Assembly (NCBI GenBank): GCA_964652155.1
Contig: CAZZBK010000065.1
Location: 1-31,935 of the forward strand
Length of the DNA: 31,935 nt
Direction of reading: 5' to 3'
Source of the DNA: CAZZBK01 sp964652155
GTDB taxonomy: Bacteria > Planctomycetota > Planctomycetia > Pirellulales > PNKZ01
Shown here: positions 8,491 to 16,805 of the stretch, piece after piece
Layout of the letters: every line of letters begins with the position of its first letter
Numbering within the stretch: the stretch's first letter is position 1
Notes under the pieces: generated by a model
What the model saw: only the letters and a program-made list of their open reading frames with translations
Told to the model about the DNA's origin: nothing
Databases searched by the model: none
Program-made: the position numbers and the translations under genes

Positions 8491-11484
8491 TTACGGCCGT
8501 CGCGGTGGCGAAACGAAGTCGATGCTCTTGGCGTTGTTCACTTCGACTCGATTGCTCGAAGGCCAGAAGCGAATCTCGCCGGCGCTCATTTTCGAGTCGG
8601 GCGAGTTGGGCTGGGCGCGGTAGTTGAGCTGCGCCTCGCTGCGGCCGTTCCCCTCGAGCACGAGCAGTCCTTTGGACTGCGTGTACTTGAGTTTCGCGGC
8701 GCGGGCCGTGAACGTGTTCCCCTCGACCACGGCGTTCCCTTCGGCGAGCATCTCGACGAACTTCTCGGCGGCGACGCTCCCCGGCAACTGCGCCAGCGCG
8801 AGCTTGTCGCTCGTCAGCAGCAACGTGCGGCCGGTGGGGTCAACGCGATCGGGATCGATTTCCTGCCGCCAGTCAAGGACCGGCCCATAGACGGTTCGCA
8901 CGGTGTGCTCGAAGGTCAGTTGCCGCTCTCTGAGGTTGCCGCTCAAGCCCCCTTGGAACTCGACCCCGACGTAGACGAGCCCTTTGTCCTTTTTGTTCGG
9001 ATCGGGCTGTTGTGGCGGCGGTGGATTTTGAGCCGGTCCGCCCAAGGGAGCGCCGAGCGGATTGCCGCTCCCCTCGACACGCACGCTTTTGACCCAACCG
9101 GGTCCGACGGCCGTGACTTGAGAGGTGGCGCGTTGCATGGTCAACTCGGCGACTTGCAGGCGATCGACACTCACGAGCACATGATTCTCGAACGTGGGGC
9201 TCTCCAGCAGGGCTCCTTCCTTGCAGGCGATGAAGGCCACGTCGGGTCGACTCGACTGCGGTGGGCTGTTCGCGCCGCCGAGTTGATTCGCGCCGCCGAG
9301 TTGAATCGCTTGCGAGAGGGTGACTTCGAGCACTTCGGTGTCGAGCCGCTGCTGAGCCTGTCGGGCTTTGACGCCGCGCTCGAAGCGGGCGACCCGACCG
9401 TTGAATTGGAGCCGACCTTGCCAGGTGACTTCCAATGGCTGCGGTTGCGCAAGGGGCTGGCCATTCGGATCGCGATCGACTTGCAGCGTCAGGTCGCCCG
9501 CCCCATCGGTCCAGATGGCGTTGGTCAGTCGATTCATGTGCAGCGCGGCGCTGTTGAGCGTCAGGCCGCGTCCCACGACGTGGGCGGGTCGACCACGAAT
9601 GGTGACGACCTGTTCGTTGGCGCGTTGTTGGGTCATCGTGAGTTGATCGCCGGTGATTTGCAGCGCCGGCTGACCATCCTCGGCGGCGTTCATCTCGCGC
9701 ACGCGCACATCATGCTCGACGAACAGCTCGGAGAGTTCGAGTTGCTTGCCTTGCAGCGGCCGGGCGCGCAGCCGGAGCAACTCGCCTTCGACGAAGATGC
9801 GTCCCTTGCCCCCCTCGCCCCTGGCGGGAGAGGGGACGGGGGTGAGGGGGCCCTGCGCGACGGGCACGACCTGCGCCAGAATGTGATTCGGAATGAGGGC
9901 ACCGAGCGCCGGCTTGCCATACTCGAACCAGGCTTGCAGTTGGCTGACCGCGGCGACGATCTGCGGCGAGTCGATCCGCACCTTGCCTATCGACAGGATC
10001 CGATCCGGGAGCAGTTCGAGCTTTTGCGCCGCCCCGGGATCAGCCCCCGAGGTCCGCGATTCCCACATCCAGACATGCAACTCGTCGGCATCGACCGTGC
10101 CGCGGCCGTCGACATGCACGTGGGCGTCTCCTTCGAGCGACATTACATGTTGCCGCTCGTGCGGTCGAAAATGCAACTGGCGTGACCAACGCGCCTCGAA
10201 CGTTTGCGCCGGGTCGTTGGGGGTCGAGCCCCGGACCCAGCCGGCCCCTTTGACCAGCACGCGGCCAAGCTGCCGCGACTCGTCAGGCTGAAAGAACACG
10301 TCGGGGCCGTGCAGCTCGCGCGCGCCTTGCTTTAAGATCACCTCGCGATTGTCACGCAACGTCGCCGCGCCGGTCACGATGTCGTAATCGACCTGGGCGG
10401 CTCGCACATCGACTTGATTCGAGGGGACCTGAATGACGACCGGTTGACCGAAACAGGTCATGCGAATGGGCTGCATCTTCTCCATGCTCGAGGGCATGGC
10501 ATTCTTCGGGGCTTGCAAGGAGCTGTCGACGACCTTGGGCTCTTTCGAGAAATAAATCGTGAGCAGCTCGCAGTCGAGCTGATCGACGGGCCCCACCGGG
10601 TTGAGCCGCGTCACGACGACGTTGCTTTGAAACGTGGCGACGTGCTCGACGAACTCGAAACGGAACGGTCCCTGGCAGCTCACTTCGACCGGCGGACTGG
10701 GTTTGCTCGCGGCGGACGGTGGCGCGGCGGTGTTGCCGGCGAACAGGTCTCCCTGGACCGATTCGAGATGCAGCTTGACGTGGCTCGTGAGTTCGAGGGC
10801 CAACAGGCCGTGATAGCCCTCGTCTCGTCGTTTCGAGGCGAGGTCGATCTTGAGGCGCCGTCCCTCGCCGCGGTTGGGTCCCCAACTGAAATAGACCGGC
10901 TGTGCCGACCAAATCTGCTCGGGCCGCAACTCGACGTTCGTCGCATGCACGAGCAAATCGTCTTCCTTGCCGGGAGATTTCTGATCGCTGTAGATGGTCA
11001 CGTTACCGATGAGTTGCCCGCCGATGAGTTTGCCAACGGTCCCTTTCCCCAAGTCGAACGGTGCGTCGAACTGCAACACGGCCGCGTCGCGCTCGGGTGA
11101 TGAACGGACGATGATCGCGCGGCGGTCGCGTTCGGCTCTCTGCGCTTCGGTCGCGCCCGACTCAAGTTCGCCGAGCAGCACGATCGTGCAGGGCCAGAGC
11201 TTGACGCGCGTGCGGTCTTCGAGAATCTCGTATTGATTGACGAACAACAAGGTCGTGGGGTTCTCGAGCATCACGTTGCTGGTCAGTTCCCAATCGCCGG
11301 GTTTGAACCAACGCAAGAGACGCGCGTCGATGGGCGGCGGTGTGTCGGGTGGGATGATGGGCTCATCGGGCACAATGACGATCGGCGGGGGCTCGATGAA
11401 CGGCACGACCGTGTGCGCGTAGACCCAGTAGGCCCCGAGCAGGACGACGAGCGCGACGGTGCTGCGAAATAAACTGGTGGCCAT
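8491..11484 (-). CDS. LptC/LptA-like LPS-transport (OstA-type) protein
   Basis: This 997-residue protein has a single N-terminal membrane anchor (about residues 8-30, VALVVLLGAYWVYAHTVV), a Pro-rich spacer, and a long periplasmic part of repeated beta-rich segments. The repeating language (ATNVELRPEQIWSAQPVYF, LTSDKLALAQLPG, FTARAAKLKYTQSKGLLVLEG) resembles the LptC and LptA/OstA beta-jellyroll, which carries LPS across the periplasm. It follows kdsC by 43 bp, the position of lptC-lptA in enterobacteria. The anchor would correspond to LptC and the C-terminal repeats to LptA, so this looks like a fused or greatly enlarged bridge protein. No lptB follows, since the next gene is convergent. The fold assignment comes from pattern and context rather than a clear motif. 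Residues about 544-560 are an inserted dispersed repeat, and QLGGAN is duplicated near residue 730. A 605-codon open frame on the opposite strand is a codon-bias shadow. Confidence 0.7.
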   Translation of the reverse strand: MATSLFRSTVALVVLLGAYWVYAHTVVPFIEPPPIVIVPDEPIIPPDTPPPIDARLLRWFKPGDWELTSNVMLENPTTLLFVNQYEILEDRTRVKLWPCTIVLLGELESGATEAQRAERDRRAIIVRSSPERDAAVLQFDAPFDLGKGTVGKLIGGQLIGNVTIYSDQKSPGKEDDLLVHATNVELRPEQIWSAQPVYFSWGPNRGEGRRLKIDLASKRRDEGYHGLLALELTSHVKLHLESVQGDLFAGNTAAPPSAASKPSPPVEVSCQGPFRFEFVEHVATFQSNVVVTRLNPVGPVDQLDCELLTIYFSKEPKVVDSSLQAPKNAMPSSMEKMQPIRMTCFGQPVVIQVPSNQVDVRAAQVDYDIVTGAATLRDNREVILKQGARELHGPDVFFQPDESRQLGRVLVKGAGWVRGSTPNDPAQTFEARWSRQLHFRPHERQHVMSLEGDAHVHVDGRGTVDADELHVWMWESRTSGADPGAAQKLELLPDRILSIGKVRIDSPQIVAAVSQLQAWFEYGKPALGALIPNHILAQVVPVAQGPLTPVPSPARGEGGKGRIFVEGELLRLRARPLQGKQLELSELFVEHDVRVREMNAAEDGQPALQITGDQLTMTQQRANEQVVTIRGRPAHVVGRGLTLNSAALHMNRLTNAIWTDGAGDLTLQVDRDPNGQPLAQPQPLEVTWQGRLQFNGRVARFERGVKARQAQQRLDTEVLEVTLSQAIQLGGANQLGGANSPPQSSRPDVAFIACKEGALLESPTFENHVLVSVDRLQVAELTMQRATSQVTAVGPGWVKSVRVEGSGNPLGAPLGGPAQNPPPPQQPDPNKKDKGLVYVGVEFQGGLSGNLRERQLTFEHTVRTVYGPVLDWRQEIDPDRVDPTGRTLLLTSDKLALAQLPGSVAAEKFVEMLAEGNAVVEGNTFTARAAKLKYTQSKGLLVLEGNGRSEAQLNYRAQPNSPDSKMSAGEIRFWPSSNRVEVNNAKSIDFVSPPRRP
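9269..9304. repeat. Perfect 18-bp tandem duplication inside lptCA-like gene
   Basis: TTCGCGCCGCCGAGTTGA occurs twice without a spacer (9269-9286, 9287-9304). It gives QLGGANQLGGAN in the protein and keeps the frame. It is a recent slippage product in a tolerant linker. Confidence 0.85.
9808..9853 (-). repeat. GC-rich dispersed palindrome inserted in frame
   Basis: On the minus strand this reads as a palindrome whose core is CCCCTCTCCCGCCAGGGG, followed by CGAGGGG. It is translated as PLTPVPSPARGEG. The same peptide-like string arises from a very widespread dispersed repeat in many bacterial phyla, normally intergenic. Here it lies in frame in the lptCA-like gene (about residues 544-560), without a stop or frameshift. 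Confidence 0.75.
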
Positions 11485-11527
11485 GACTCGATCGAGGCAT
11501 CCTTGCCGCGAACCGCGGGTCGTTACG

Positions 11528-12049
11528 TTACGACTCGAAGGCTGGGAGCAGGTCGTCCCAGCGGCGTTGGTTTTTCAATATCAACTCGACGGTCTCGCGC
11601 ACCGCGCCCTGACCGCCCCCACAATTCGTCACATACCGCGCGGAGAGCCGCACCTCGCTGCACGCATCGGCCACGGCCACCCCCAGCCCGACATACTTGA
11701 TCGCCGCGAGGTCGGGCAGATCGTCACCCAAATAGCAGGCTTGTTCAGGCTTGAGGCCCAGCGTGGCCAGCACTTCCTTCACGGCCAGCAGTTTGCGCTC
11801 GGTTCCTTGGCGCACGATGTCGATGCCCAACTCGGCCGCCCGCATGTTGACGATATGCGAATTGCGCCCCGTGATGATGCCAAAGCGGCCGCCGGCCCGC
11901 TTCCAGAGCTTGATCCCCTGTCCGTCGCGAATGTGGAATCGCTTGCTCTCGATCCCTTCGTTGTCGTAGATCACGCCGCCGTCGGTGAGCACGCCGTCGA
12001 CGTCCGACAGGATCAGTTCGATGGGTTGGCAGAATTTGGTTAACGACAT
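11528..12049 (-). CDS. kdsC: 3-deoxy-D-manno-octulosonate 8-phosphate phosphatase (KdsC)
   Basis: This 173-residue HAD-superfamily phosphatase removes phosphate from Kdo-8-phosphate to give free Kdo for lipid A core synthesis in the cytoplasm. HAD motif I is DVDGVLTDG with the nucleophile and acid Asp16 and Asp18. Motif II is T60-G-R, the motif III lysine is about Lys86 (ERKLLAV), and motif IV is GDDLPD (Asp109, Asp110). The length is typical of the cap-less KdsC group, which works as a tetramer. ATG 12049 is chosen because an upstream extension (to 12109) adds 20 non-conserved residues and would overlap kdsD. It lies between kdsD (56 bp upstream) and the LptC/A-like gene (43 bp downstream), consistent with one operon for Kdo supply and LPS export. 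Confidence 0.9.
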   Translation of the reverse strand: MSLTKFCQPIELILSDVDGVLTDGGVIYDNEGIESKRFHIRDGQGIKLWKRAGGRFGIITGRNSHIVNMRAAELGIDIVRQGTERKLLAVKEVLATLGLKPEQACYLGDDLPDLAAIKYVGLGVAVADACSEVRLSARYVTNCGGGQGAVRETVELILKNQRRWDDLLPAFES

Positions 12050-12105
12050 GATGCGCTCGCTCGAAAACTCACCGTCGGGTCGGTCACTCGCTGCATTGTA
12101 CCGCC

Positions 12106-13125
12106 TCAAGTCCCTTCGTCAGGCAAGAGGCCGATTAAATCGGTGATATCGAGCAAGCCGCGGGGGCGACCCTGACGGTCGACCACCGGCAACTCACTGA
12201 ACTTCCGCTCGGCGAGGATCGTCAGCGCGTCGACGAGCCGCGAGCCGCTCTCGACCGTGATCGGCCGCTGCGTCATTCGCTCGCCCACCGGGCGGTCGAG
12301 CGATTGATCGGCGCGGCTCTCGAAGACCCGCGCCAAGTCGCTGTCGGTGAACAGACCGCAGAGGACGCCCGACTCGTCGACGAGCATGATCGCGCCGGTC
12401 CGACGACCGGGTCGAGCCAGCTCGGCGAACACGTCGCGGATGGTTTGCGAGGCGCGGGCCACTCGGCACTCGTCGATCGGTCGCATGTGATCGTCGACCG
12501 AACTGAGCTGCCGGCCGAGTTGACCTGCCGGATGCACGCGCGCAAAATCGGCTCGACCAAATTGCCGCTCGCGGCTCACGACCAGGGCGAGCGCGTCGCC
12601 CACGGCGAGCATCGCGGTCGTGCTAGTGCTGGGGGCCAAGCCGAGCGGGCAGGCCTCTTGCAGCGGGCCCAACTCGATGGTCACCGTCGCCGCGCGGGCC
12701 AGCGGATTGCGGTGGTTCGACGTGACCGCGATGATCGGCACGGCCAACGCGTGCAGCGACGGCAACAGTCGCACGATCTCCTCGGTTTCGCCGCTGTGCG
12801 ACAGCAGCAGCACGCAGTCGTCGCCGCGAACGCGACCCAGGTCGCCGTGCAGTGCTTCGCTCGGGTGGAGAAACAAGCTCGCCGTGCCGGTCGAGGCGAA
12901 CGTGGCCGAGATCTTCTGGCCAATCAAGCCCGCCTTGCCCATGCCGCAAACGATCACCTGGCCCGGGCAATCGACGATCAACCGCACGGCGTCGCAGAGC
13001 GAGCCGTCGAGGCGCTGCGCCAGCTTGGCCAAGGCGTCGCTTTCGAGCTGCACGATCTCGCGCGCGTGGCGGAGCTGTTCCAAGGGGGTGAGCGGCACGC
13101 GCCGCGAGGCAGCCGAGAAGGTCAT
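12106..13125 (-). CDS. kdsD: D-arabinose-5-phosphate isomerase (KdsD/KpsF/GutQ family)
   Basis: This 339-residue enzyme interconverts ribulose-5-phosphate and arabinose-5-phosphate, the first committed step to Kdo. It has an N-terminal SIS domain (about residues 40-190) with GMGKAGLIGQK, the phosphosugar-binding SHSGETEE at 109-116, and the family signature EACPLGLAPSTSTTAML (158-174). HPAGQLG (198-204) stands where most members have HPGG-x-LG. Two CBS domains follow (about 212-268 and 282-337). The length matches the family. ATG 13125 is preferred because AAGGAT lies 7 nt upstream; the open frame extends further 5' to 13284 but that part is Arg/Ser-rich and unlike the family. It is the first gene of the kdsD-kdsC-lptCA run, divergent from the beta-barrel gene at 13394. 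Confidence 0.92.
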   Translation of the reverse strand: MTFSAASRRVPLTPLEQLRHAREIVQLESDALAKLAQRLDGSLCDAVRLIVDCPGQVIVCGMGKAGLIGQKISATFASTGTASLFLHPSEALHGDLGRVRGDDCVLLLSHSGETEEIVRLLPSLHALAVPIIAVTSNHRNPLARAATVTIELGPLQEACPLGLAPSTSTTAMLAVGDALALVVSRERQFGRADFARVHPAGQLGRQLSSVDDHMRPIDECRVARASQTIRDVFAELARPGRRTGAIMLVDESGVLCGLFTDSDLARVFESRADQSLDRPVGERMTQRPITVESGSRLVDALTILAERKFSELPVVDRQGRPRGLLDITDLIGLLPDEGT

Positions 13126-13313
13126 GGCATCATCCTTGAGCCGGAGCGCAGAGCGGGCCGAGGTGCGTGAGCGTGGGCCTGCTATCGACGCGGCTCGCGA
13201 ATTGTAGTCCGAAGGGGCCCGCGGAACAATGCGGAGTCGCGTGCTAGCATCGCGCTTGACCGGCCCTGGCAAGACGAAGTCCACCTTCTGATCGCGCTCG
13301 TTGTGAGTTCACG

Positions 13314-13342
13314 TTGACCCGGGCGGGCTCGATCTGCATAAT
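13314..13342 (+). promoter_or_regulatory. Sigma70-type promoter for the beta-barrel gene
   Basis: TTGACC (13314-13319) and CATAAT (13337-13342) are separated by 17 bp. Transcription would start near 13349 and AGGCGG (13381-13386) serves as ribosome-binding site for ATG 13394. This is one of the two best-looking promoters in the window. Confidence 0.6.
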
Positions 13343-13393
13343 CCACCACCTTTTTTCAACCTTCTCAACGTTCGACTGCGAGGCGGCACTTTG

Positions 13394-14275
13394 ATGGCTG
13401 CTGGGCTAACCATCGCATGGCGCTCGTGGCTGCGCACGCTCAGCGTGCTCGCGGTGTTCGTGCTGCTCACGACTCATGCCCGCGCGCAGTCGACGCGGCT
13501 GCCCCTCGATCGCGGCGAAGCCGCCATCGACACCGAGCTCGCGCGGCCGGCCGAGCAACCCGAGTTACGTCAGGAAGAGTCGCCGTGGGTCGAGTGGGAA
13601 CACAACGACGCGTCGCGCGCGTTGATCGACTCGCGGTTCTCAAGGTTCTCGCTGCGCGATATTTTCCCACCGTCGAACGGTCGCCATCGCGGGCTCGGCT
13701 TCCCGCTCGAACATGAGAGCTGGCTGAACCGGCCGCTCAGCTTTGGCTTTTATGGGGGCGGACTCAACGGCTCACCGCCGCTCATTGGGAGCGTCACGGC
13801 CGGCACGGGCTTTCTCACCGGCTTTCGCTTCGGCGTCGACACCGATCACTTCTGGGGTGCCGAGTCACGCATCGGCTTCGGCGGGTTTGGTCTCAACAAC
13901 CAGGTCGGCTCCGCGCGATTGGGCGAGCTGTCCACGTTTCTCATGGACGGCGCGCTGCTCTGGTACCCGCTGGGAGACACGAAGTGGCGCCCCTACACGA
14001 CGATCGGCATGGGGCTGGCCGACTATCGGTTCTACAACGAGACGGCCCAATTCACGCACCAGACTGTCTTCAATTTGCCCATCGGGCTGGGACTCAAGTA
14101 CCGTCACAACCAACGCTGGGCGCTGCGCTTCGACTTCATCGACAACCTAAGCTTCGACGGCGGCAGCCAAATCGACACGATGAACAATTTTCAGTTCACG
14201 ACCGGGCTTGAGGCCCGCTTCGGCTTCGGCCCATCGCGCAGCTACTACCCTTGGAACCCAAGCCGCGCGTACTAG
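13394..14275 (+). CDS. Outer-membrane beta-barrel protein
   Basis: The 293-residue protein starts with a signal peptide (residues 1 to about 31, LSVLAVFVLLTTHARA, cleavage before Q). A polar segment rich in Arg/Glu follows (32-100). The rest consists of alternating polar/aromatic strands typical of a small outer-membrane barrel: FGFYGGGLNGS, GTGFLTGFRFGVDTDHFWGA, IGFGGFGLNN, LWYPLGDTKWRPYTTIGMG, FNLPIGLGLKYRHNQRWALR and the terminal FTTGLEARFGFGP. This resembles OmpA-like or PF13505-type barrels. ATG 13394 has AGGCGG 7 nt upstream; an adjacent TTG at 13391 is less likely. It stands alone, divergent from kdsD, which fits an envelope-related neighbourhood. The substrate or role is unknown. Confidence 0.8.
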   Translation: MAAGLTIAWRSWLRTLSVLAVFVLLTTHARAQSTRLPLDRGEAAIDTELARPAEQPELRQEESPWVEWEHNDASRALIDSRFSRFSLRDIFPPSNGRHRGLGFPLEHESWLNRPLSFGFYGGGLNGSPPLIGSVTAGTGFLTGFRFGVDTDHFWGAESRIGFGGFGLNNQVGSARLGELSTFLMDGALLWYPLGDTKWRPYTTIGMGLADYRFYNETAQFTHQTVFNLPIGLGLKYRHNQRWALRFDFIDNLSFDGGSQIDTMNNFQFTTGLEARFGFGPSRSYYPWNPSRAY

Positions 14276-14310
14276 GGGAAATGATGAGTGCGGAATGCTG
14301 AGTGATGAAT

Positions 14311-14342
14311 GGAAGGCACGCGGCCACAACGGCATGCCTTCC
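14311..14342. terminator. Hairpin between convergent genes
   Basis: GGAAGGCA (14311-14318) pairs perfectly with TGCCTTCC (14335-14342), and GGCC/CGGC can extend the stem inside. There is no T run. It lies between the ends of the beta-barrel gene and the aldolase gene and could stop transcription in both directions. Confidence 0.5.
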
Positions 14343-14365
14343 CTGCGATCATCGAACAGCGTCGC

Positions 14366-15163
14366 TTAATACCGCGCGAGCTCTTTGTGCTCGCCTTGCG
14401 GCATCACGGCCTTGACCACTTCGCTCGCCTGCTGCGACATGAACCGCAGCTCGCTGCCGATGGCGATGAATTGCATCCCCTGCTCGGCGCGCATCAGCGC
14501 CGTCTTGGGGTCCATCGTGTGCATTCCGGTCGGCGTGCCGACCTTCTTGCCCGTGGCAATCACCTGCTGCATGGCGGCCTCGAATTGCTCGTTGCTCGCT
14601 TCGGTGCCGTCGGCCGCGCGCATGTTGGCGCGGTAATCGACCGGTCCGACGAAAATCGCGTCGACCCCCGGCAGCGAGTAAATTGCTTCGGCGTTCTTGA
14701 GCCCGGTGGGGCTTTCGGTTTGCAGGACAACGAGGATCTCGTCGTTGGCGTGCTTGAAGTACTCGGCACCGGTGGTGTCGAAGTTGAGGGCGTGCAGGCC
14801 GCCTCCCAAGCTGCGATTGCCGACGGGCGGATACTTGGCGGCGCGGATCGCGGTTTGGGCCTGTTCGACCGTGTCGACCATCGGCACCACGATGCCCCAG
14901 GCTCCGGCGTCGAGCGCCCGCTTGATGTAAAAGTGGTTCCCCTCGGGGATCCGGCACAACGGAACGCCGCCGGCCTCGGCGATCGCGGCGAACACCGCAG
15001 CCGCCTGCGACCAATCGATCGGCGAGTGCTCGACATCGAGGGTCAGCCAGTCGAACCCGGCGCGGGCAATGGTCCGCGTGGCATACAAATCTCCAAGTGA
15101 CAACCACGTGCCAAAAACCGGTTGACCACTGCGGAGCTTACGCTTGACGGGATTGGTGCGCAT
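14366..15163 (-). CDS. HpcH/HpaI-type aldolase
   Basis: This 265-residue class II aldolase of the HpcH/HpaI family would cleave or form 2-keto-3-deoxy acids (for example 2-keto-3-deoxyrhamnonate or 4-hydroxy-2-ketoheptanedioate) into pyruvate and an aldehyde, using a divalent metal. Visible family features are DVEHSP with the general base His46, Arg71 in CRIPEG, the metal ligands Glu150 (LQTES) and Asp176 (VGPVDY), and VVPMVDT. GNRSLGGGLHALNF replaces the usual GVRGVG-x-ARA loop, so the substrate may differ from the textbook enzymes. ATG 15163 follows a GGAA-type ribosome-binding site. It is divergent from the Rieske gene 170 bp away and convergent with the beta-barrel gene. It appears monocistronic. 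Confidence 0.88.
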   Translation of the reverse strand: MRTNPVKRKLRSGQPVFGTWLSLGDLYATRTIARAGFDWLTLDVEHSPIDWSQAAAVFAAIAEAGGVPLCRIPEGNHFYIKRALDAGAWGIVVPMVDTVEQAQTAIRAAKYPPVGNRSLGGGLHALNFDTTGAEYFKHANDEILVVLQTESPTGLKNAEAIYSLPGVDAIFVGPVDYRANMRAADGTEASNEQFEAAMQQVIATGKKVGTPTGMHTMDPKTALMRAEQGMQFIAIGSELRFMSQQASEVVKAVMPQGEHKELARY

Positions 15164-15333
15164 CGGAGTTCCTTACCTCGAAAAAACAACACTCGCAACG
15201 GGAAAGTCCAAGCGGCATTGTGGCGCTCGTTGGCGACGCTTTCAACCCCTGGCAACGCGACACGCGGGGCCGTTAGAATAATCTCCGGCGATAACCGCTT
15301 CCGCGCCCGCGAATTTTTCCTGAGGAAAGAGTG

Positions 15334-15672
15334 ATGAGTTCGGCCGACGATGCTTGGGTTACCGTGGCCAAGGTCGGCGCGATTGCCGAGGGGCGCGGCG
15401 AGACGTTCACCGTCGGCGACCGGCTGGTCGCCGTCTTTCAAAGCGGCGGGCAGTACCACGCCATCGACGACCTGTGTCCACACATGGGGGCCAGTCTCGG
15501 GGCAGGCGAAGTCCACGAGGGGGTCGTTTCCTGCCCCTGGCACGCCTGGCGGTTCAATGTCTGCACCGGCGCCTGGACCGATAACCCCAAGCTGACCATC
15601 GACCGCTGGGAAGTGCGCATCGTCGGCGACGAGATTCAAGTGAGTGCGCGCCCCTGCCCCAAAACGGCGTAA
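15334..15672 (+). CDS. Rieske-type [2Fe-2S] ferredoxin (NirD/BphF-like)
   Basis: This 112-residue soluble protein consists of a single Rieske domain. The cluster ligands are Cys48 and His50 (CPH) and Cys67 and His70 (CPWH), in the order C-x-H ... C-x2-H. Its size matches the small ferredoxins of ring-hydroxylating dioxygenases or the small subunit of nitrite reductase (NirD), rather than the membrane-bound bc1 Rieske protein. No oxygenase or NirB gene is nearby, so its electron partner is unknown. ATG 15334 is chosen because GAGGAAAG lies just upstream; a GTG directly before (15331) is the alternative. A short perfect hairpin (15685-15703) follows the stop. Confidence 0.92.
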   Translation: MSSADDAWVTVAKVGAIAEGRGETFTVGDRLVAVFQSGGQYHAIDDLCPHMGASLGAGEVHEGVVSCPWHAWRFNVCTGAWTDNPKLTIDRWEVRIVGDEIQVSARPCPKTA

Positions 15673-15800
15673 AGAGCCGGCCGACCGGTCCGAGACGGAC
15701 CGGCGTTGAAGACCGACCGGCATTGGGCGCAAAAAAAACCGGCGATCACGGCGAGGTAAACCGTGACCACCGGCGAGAAGAGAAACGTCCATGCTTTCAT
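15636..15800 (-). CDS. Possible small membrane protein, hypothetical
   Basis: A 54-residue frame begins MKAWTFLFSPVVTVYLAV and continues IAGFFCAQ, a plausible single membrane helix. GGTGG lies about 6 nt before the ATG and codon use resembles the neighbours. The C-terminal half is read through the inverted repeat after the Rieske gene and overlaps its 3' end, which argues against it. I recognise no family. Confidence 0.3.
   Translation of the reverse strand: MKAWTFLFSPVVTVYLAVIAGFFCAQCRSVFNAGPSRTGRPALYAVLGQGRALT
15685..15703. terminator. Short perfect hairpin after the Rieske gene
   Basis: CCGGTCCG (15685-15692) and CGGACCGG (15696-15703) form an 8-bp stem with a 3-nt loop, 13 nt after the stop codon. 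No T run follows, so termination is possible but not certain. From here to 16153 I see no other gene than the doubtful 54-residue frame. Confidence 0.45.
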
Positions 15801-16153
15801 CTTGACCACCCGTTGTGTTGTCTCGATCACCGTGAGCCGTGCGGAGAGAGTGCCCGGCGTCATGCATCGTGTCGGTCAACTCGGCATCGCTTCCAGAGAG
15901 AGCAGGACGCGACGGAGAGTTAACCCTTTCGGGTGGAATGTCTACATTTTTCGTGCGATTTAGTTGCTTCTCAAGTCGTCGCTTGTGAAGATGGGGTGTA
16001 TGAGTTGATTTGGTTGTCCCGTCAGGGGGCCATTCATTGGCTCTATTAAGACATGCGAAAGTCGACCGCCTGACCGGACACGACTTCCGAGAATTTTTCT
16101 CCCAAATTTTATCTCGCCCCCCAGCAGCGTCGTTTTACCCCCGGCCAACCCTT

Positions 16154-16777
16154 ATGAGCACCACCGCCTCTGGCAGCTACCTGCCTCCTGATCGTGCTCA
16201 GCCCGGGAGCGAGCCGAGCGCGCCGCTGAAACGGGATGAGTTGTTCCGCGAAGTTTATGTACGGCTCGAGCAGCTTGCGCGGGGCATGTTGCGAAAGTTT
16301 CCCAAGGTGCATCGCTGGGAAGACACCTCGGACGTGCTGCACAACTCGCTGATGCGATTGTTGCGGGCGTTGGATGTGGTGCAACCGCAGTCGCAGCGAC
16401 ACTTTTGGGCCTTGGCCGCCGAACAAATGCGTCGCGAGCTGATTGATCTGGCGCGGCACTATCAGGGGCCGCTCGGCCTGGGCGCGAATCACCTCTCGGC
16501 GGCCGGCGAGCCCGGAACGAACGACCCTGCCCAGAACCCAGAGGACGACCGCGACGGCGACCCGCGCGAGTTGGAAACTTGGTGTTCGTTTCACGAGGCG
16601 GTGGCTCAACTGCCAGACGACGAGCGTGAAGTGGTGGGGCTGTTGTTCTATCACGGCCGCACGCAGGCCGAGGTCGCGGAGTTGTTCGGCGTCGACGTGC
16701 GCACGGTACGACGCTGGTGGCAGCGCGCCACGCTGCGGCTGCACGAGCAACTGCGCGGCGATTTGCCGCCGCTGTAA
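16154..16777 (+). CDS. ECF-type sigma-70 family factor
   Basis: This 207-residue protein belongs to the planctomycete-rich ECF sigma group (Pfam ECF sigma PF07638 type). The sigma2 region is visible as RLEQLARGMLRKF through WEDTSDVLHNSLMRLLRAL. The sigma4 helix-turn-helix is LPDDEREVVGLLFYHGRTQ to AELFGVDVRTVRRWWQRA near the C-terminus. An acidic linker (PAQNPEDDRDGDPRE) joins them. The reading frame is open 48 codons further upstream, but ATG 16154 gives the expected length. The kinase gene begins 28 bp after its stop. In planctomycetes such pairs are common, and for some ECF groups kinase phosphorylation is known to activate the sigma factor; that mechanism here is inference. No anti-sigma factor gene is visible. 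Confidence 0.9.
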   Translation: MSTTASGSYLPPDRAQPGSEPSAPLKRDELFREVYVRLEQLARGMLRKFPKVHRWEDTSDVLHNSLMRLLRALDVVQPQSQRHFWALAAEQMRRELIDLARHYQGPLGLGANHLSAAGEPGTNDPAQNPEDDRDGDPRELETWCSFHEAVAQLPDDEREVVGLLFYHGRTQAEVAELFGVDVRTVRRWWQRATLRLHEQLRGDLPPL

Positions 16778-16805
16778 GATCCGTCACCCAGGGCAATCGC
16801 CGATC

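Noticed and set aside
8368..10185. 605-codon open frame on the plus strand
   Set aside because: It lies antisense to the LptC/A-like gene. The minus-strand protein has an anchor and beta-rich pattern, whereas the plus-strand translation is a featureless Arg/Leu/Gly mix expected from high-GC codon bias, and it begins inside the palindromic repeat.
16443..16805. Upstream extension of the kinase frame into the sigma-factor gene
   Set aside because: The extension is out of frame with a real sigma factor and is Arg/Ser-rich. ATG 16806 starts the typical kinase N-terminus.
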